Shown: positions 6,276-7,424 of the stretch, one piece after another
How positions within the stretch are numbered: the first letter of the stretch is position 1
How the letters are laid out: each line of letters starts with the position of its first letter
Source: Wolbachia sp.
GTDB taxonomy: Bacteria; Pseudomonadota; Alphaproteobacteria; Rickettsiales; Anaplasmataceae
NCBI GenBank assembly: GCA_028803175.1
Contig: JARBCG010000068.1
Location: forward strand, 1-7,424
Length of the DNA stretch: 7,424 nucleotides
Direction: 5' to 3'
Program-made: the position numbers and the translations under genes
Notes under the pieces: model-generated
Database searches by the model: none
What the model was told of the DNA's origin: nothing
The model's input: the letters and a program-made list of their open reading frames with translations, nothing else

Positions 6276-6297
6276 CCATAAAATAGAAGTTTTATGG
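6276..6297. repeat. Perfect 8-bp hairpin, possible IS right-end structure
   Basis: CCATAAAA (6276-6283), a 6-base loop and TTTTATGG (6290-6297) form a perfect inverted repeat between the transposase remnant and the 3' end of the DsbA-like gene. Neither side has the T-run expected of an intrinsic terminator, so a right-end hairpin of the adjacent IS200-type element is a better guess. Confidence 0.5.
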
Positions 6298-6308
6298 TAA
6301 ATTAATTA
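6291..6308 (+). repeat. 18-bp direct repeat, right copy
   Basis: This matches 5383-5400 at 17 of 18 positions and partly overlaps the right arm of the 6276-6297 hairpin. Together the copies bracket the whole decay zone (unknown pseudogene plus IS200 remnant). Confidence 0.55.
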
Positions 6309-6358
6309 CAAATCCATTGAAGCTCAGTACACTATACTTCTTGTATAATAAACAATAA

Positions 6359-7126
6359 TTATAACAATTGGTTTAGCTTATTACTTAATTCATCTACTTT
6401 ATTGCGCAATATATCCAATTCTGTTGCTCCTACAAATAAGCTATCCCCGATTATTAGGAAAGGTGTACCACCCACACCTAAATCTTTTACTAAATGCTTG
6501 CTACCATTTATCATTTGCTCAATTTCATCCGCATTATTTTTCATTGAGTTATTAAAATCATTCTCATTAATTCCTATATTTTGTATTATGTCTAATATAT
6601 CACTATCTAAAAATTCTCCTTTGTGGGTTAAAGCAGCATAATGGAAATCAAGATATTTTTCCTTATCAATGAAATGAATAGCTAAAGCACTTTTTGCTGC
6701 TTTTAAAGAATTATTACCAAGTATTGGAGCATCTCTAAATATGTACTTAACTTTACCATCATCGATTAGTTGTTTGACATCATCTTTGATAACTTTACAA
6801 TATCCGCAAGAGTAATCAAAAAACCCTACAGCAATGATACTGCTATCTTTATTGCCAGAATTAGGATAATTTAAATCAAATATTTTATCTTTATATTGTG
6901 AAATTTTATTTTTAGTCGCATTCTCTTGGACTGCATACTGTTTTTTGATCGATTGCTCTCTTAGAGTTTCAGCAATTTTGTCAACATTTCTGCTTATGTA
7001 ACTGTCCAATCTTTTACCTATATAATTATCATCCAGCGTGTAGCTATGATTTAAAAGCCAATTATTTATTATCAGGAGGCTTGCTATTACTAGTATTAAC
7101 ATTAATAAAAACGATATTCTAGACAT
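6359..7126 (-). CDS. dsbA: DsbA2/ScsC-like periplasmic thiol-disulfide oxidoreductase or isomerase
   Basis: The 255-residue protein has an N-terminal signal or signal anchor (about 5-22), a charged helical stalk (about 32-85) and a thioredoxin-fold DsbA domain with an inserted helical part. The active site is FFDYSCGYCK with Cys107 and Cys110; the cis-proline loop is GGTPFLII with Thr221-Pro222. The layout, CGYC site and N-terminal stalk resemble the second Wolbachia DsbA (alpha-DsbA2), Legionella DsbA2 and Proteus ScsC, trimeric enzymes that shuffle disulfides rather than only inserting them; trimerisation here is inferred from the stalk. It acts in the periplasm on secreted or envelope proteins. 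The ATG at 7126 has no visible Shine-Dalgarno sequence, but the signal segment starts directly at it. The gene is monocistronic in this window and is flanked on both sides by IS200-type sequences. Confidence 0.9.
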   Translation of the reverse strand: MSRISFLLMLILVIASLLIINNWLLNHSYTLDDNYIGKRLDSYISRNVDKIAETLREQSIKKQYAVQENATKNKISQYKDKIFDLNYPNSGNKDSSIIAVGFFDYSCGYCKVIKDDVKQLIDDGKVKYIFRDAPILGNNSLKAAKSALAIHFIDKEKYLDFHYAALTHKGEFLDSDILDIIQNIGINENDFNNSMKNNADEIEQMINGSKHLVKDLGVGGTPFLIIGDSLFVGATELDILRNKVDELSNKLNQLL

Positions 7127-7152
7127 AAAATTTATTAAAAAAATCTGCAGAT

Positions 7153-7180
7153 ACTATATCATGAGTTAACTTCAATTAAA
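7153..7180 (-). promoter_or_regulatory. Weak candidate promoter for the DsbA-like gene
   Basis: On the minus strand TTTAAT (plus 7175-7180), 16 bases, then TATAGT (plus 7153-7158; 5 of 6 to the -10 consensus) would start transcription about 20 bases before the ATG at 7126. The -35 box is poor. Confidence 0.22.
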
Positions 7181-7213
7181 CTAAAAATTTTTTCTTATGT
7201 ATAACGCTAATCG

Positions 7214-7249
7214 TAATATTAATATATCAATACGTATATGTTAATATTA
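7214..7249. repeat. Long AT-only hairpin between dsbA and the second IS element
   Basis: TAATATTAATATAT (7214-7227) pairs over 14 positions, one of them a G-T wobble, with 7236-7249 around an 8-base loop. It sits upstream of the divergent dsbA-like gene and about 50 bases before the IS left end. It could be a binding site, a structure favoured as an IS target, or AT-rich chance; it lacks terminator features. Confidence 0.55.
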
Positions 7250-7300
7250 GCATATAAGTATATCTATTTATGCAATGCTTAGGCTATTCATATTTATGTA

Positions 7301-7387
7301 GTAAGGTGAGTAGGTTAACACACTCGCATTAAGGCGGACACTTTAGTATAATATACTTTAGTGTTGGACTACTTTAGTATGGATTAC
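7301..7387 (+). repeat. IS left-end repeat, copy 2
   Basis: This is the partner of 5841-5927, with 8 differences in the first 80 positions. The differences cluster in the hairpin part (7303-7328), while the AT-rich promoter-like part around TATAAT is identical except for one base. Confidence 0.85.
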
Positions 7388-7424
7388 AAACATAGCTCTC
7401 ACAGTACGTTTAATTTAAAGTACC
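7379..7424 (+). CDS. tnpA: IS200-type transposase TnpA, first 15 codons only (runs off the right edge)
   Basis: ATG at 7379 opens MDYKHSSHSTFNLKY, which matches the usual N-terminus of IS200-type TnpA, where S-H-x-V-F-N-L-K-Y-H-x-V-W leads into the first beta strand. Its position just after the left-end repeat, and the presence of the same upstream sequence before the degraded transposase at 5919, support the call. Whether the rest is intact cannot be seen. GGA about 10 bases before the ATG is a weak ribosome site. Confidence 0.7.
   Translation, partial: MDYKHSSHSTFNLKY

Larger units (their letters stand above)
5823..6297 (+). mobile_element. Decayed IS200/IS605-family insertion sequence (IS200 type, tnpA only)
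   Basis: The left end (5841-5927) is the same sequence as the start of a second element at 7301-7387, differing at 8 of the first 80 positions. It is followed by a damaged TnpA reading frame and, beyond that, a perfect 8-bp inverted repeat (6276-6297) of the kind found near the right ends of such elements. No tnpB/accessory gene is present. The outer limits are approximate: similarity with the other copy fades around 5823, and the right end is inferred from the hairpin. The left-end TATAAT with TTGTCT 17 bases upstream (5864-5892) probably served as the transposase promoter. Confidence 0.65.
7281..7424 (+). mobile_element. Left end of a second IS200/IS605-family element (continues past the right edge)
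   Basis: The bases from about 7281 resemble those upstream of the 5823 element (AGGCTA in both), and 7301-7387 is the paired left-end repeat. Unlike the first copy, this one retains ATG as the transposase start. A TATAAT lies at 7347-7352. In IS200-type elements the left end carries a subterminal hairpin; here GTGAGT (7306-7311) can pair with ACTCGC (7322-7327) around a 10-base loop. Confidence 0.72.

Noticed and set aside
6276..6297. Intrinsic terminator for the DsbA-like gene
   Set aside because: The stem is AT-rich, more than 60 bp beyond the stop codon and has no T-run on the relevant strand.
6402..6641. 79-codon plus-strand frame
   Set aside because: It is antisense to the well-supported DsbA-like gene and has no independent features.

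Overview
The window looks like chromosomal DNA of a Wolbachia strain (Alphaproteobacteria, Rickettsiales), an obligate intracellular endosymbiont. The grounds are: very AT-rich sequence; gene families typical of Rickettsiales (adrenodoxin-type ferredoxin, CcmH of cytochrome c maturation, a DsbA2-like oxidoreductase with a CGYC site, a very large GltD-like flavoprotein); three protein-coding palindromic repeats of the kind described in Wolbachia, all inside one reading frame; and decaying IS200-type elements. The assignment rests on recognition from sequence alone.

Layout, left to right. (1) Positions 1-237, minus strand: the 5' end of an exported protein gene that runs off the left edge. (2) Positions 342-2150, minus strand: a tight three-gene block transcribed ferredoxin -> DUF2125-like inner-membrane protein -> ccmH, with a 2-bp gap and a 17-bp overlap between successive genes. 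(3) Positions 2310-5381, plus strand, divergent from the ferredoxin: a large oxidoreductase with a GltD/NfnB-like iron-sulfur and pyridine-nucleotide core followed by a PyrK/NfnA-like flavin barrel. The reading frame carries three palindromic inserts and appears to lose its C-terminal NAD-binding lobe. (4) Positions 5382-6358: a decay zone with a broken gene of unknown family, a damaged IS200-type element, a perfect 8-bp hairpin and a pair of 18-bp near-identical direct repeats. (5) Positions 6359-7126, minus strand: a DsbA2/ScsC-like thiol-disulfide protein. (6) Positions 7127-7424: an AT-rich region with a 14-bp-stem hairpin, then the left end of a second IS200-type element whose transposase start codon and first 15 codons are present before the right edge.

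Functional reading: two genes (ccmH, dsbA2-like) act on thiols in the periplasm, and two (ferredoxin, GltD/Nfn-like protein) are cytosolic electron carriers placed head to head, which may reflect shared redox chemistry (inference). No convincing new defence, toxin or CRISPR-like system is present. The points most worth a second look are the triple palindromic insertion, including one inverted copy and a 21-bp internal duplication, the C-terminal truncation at the edge of the decay zone, the two related IS left ends, and the unrecognised pseudogene.
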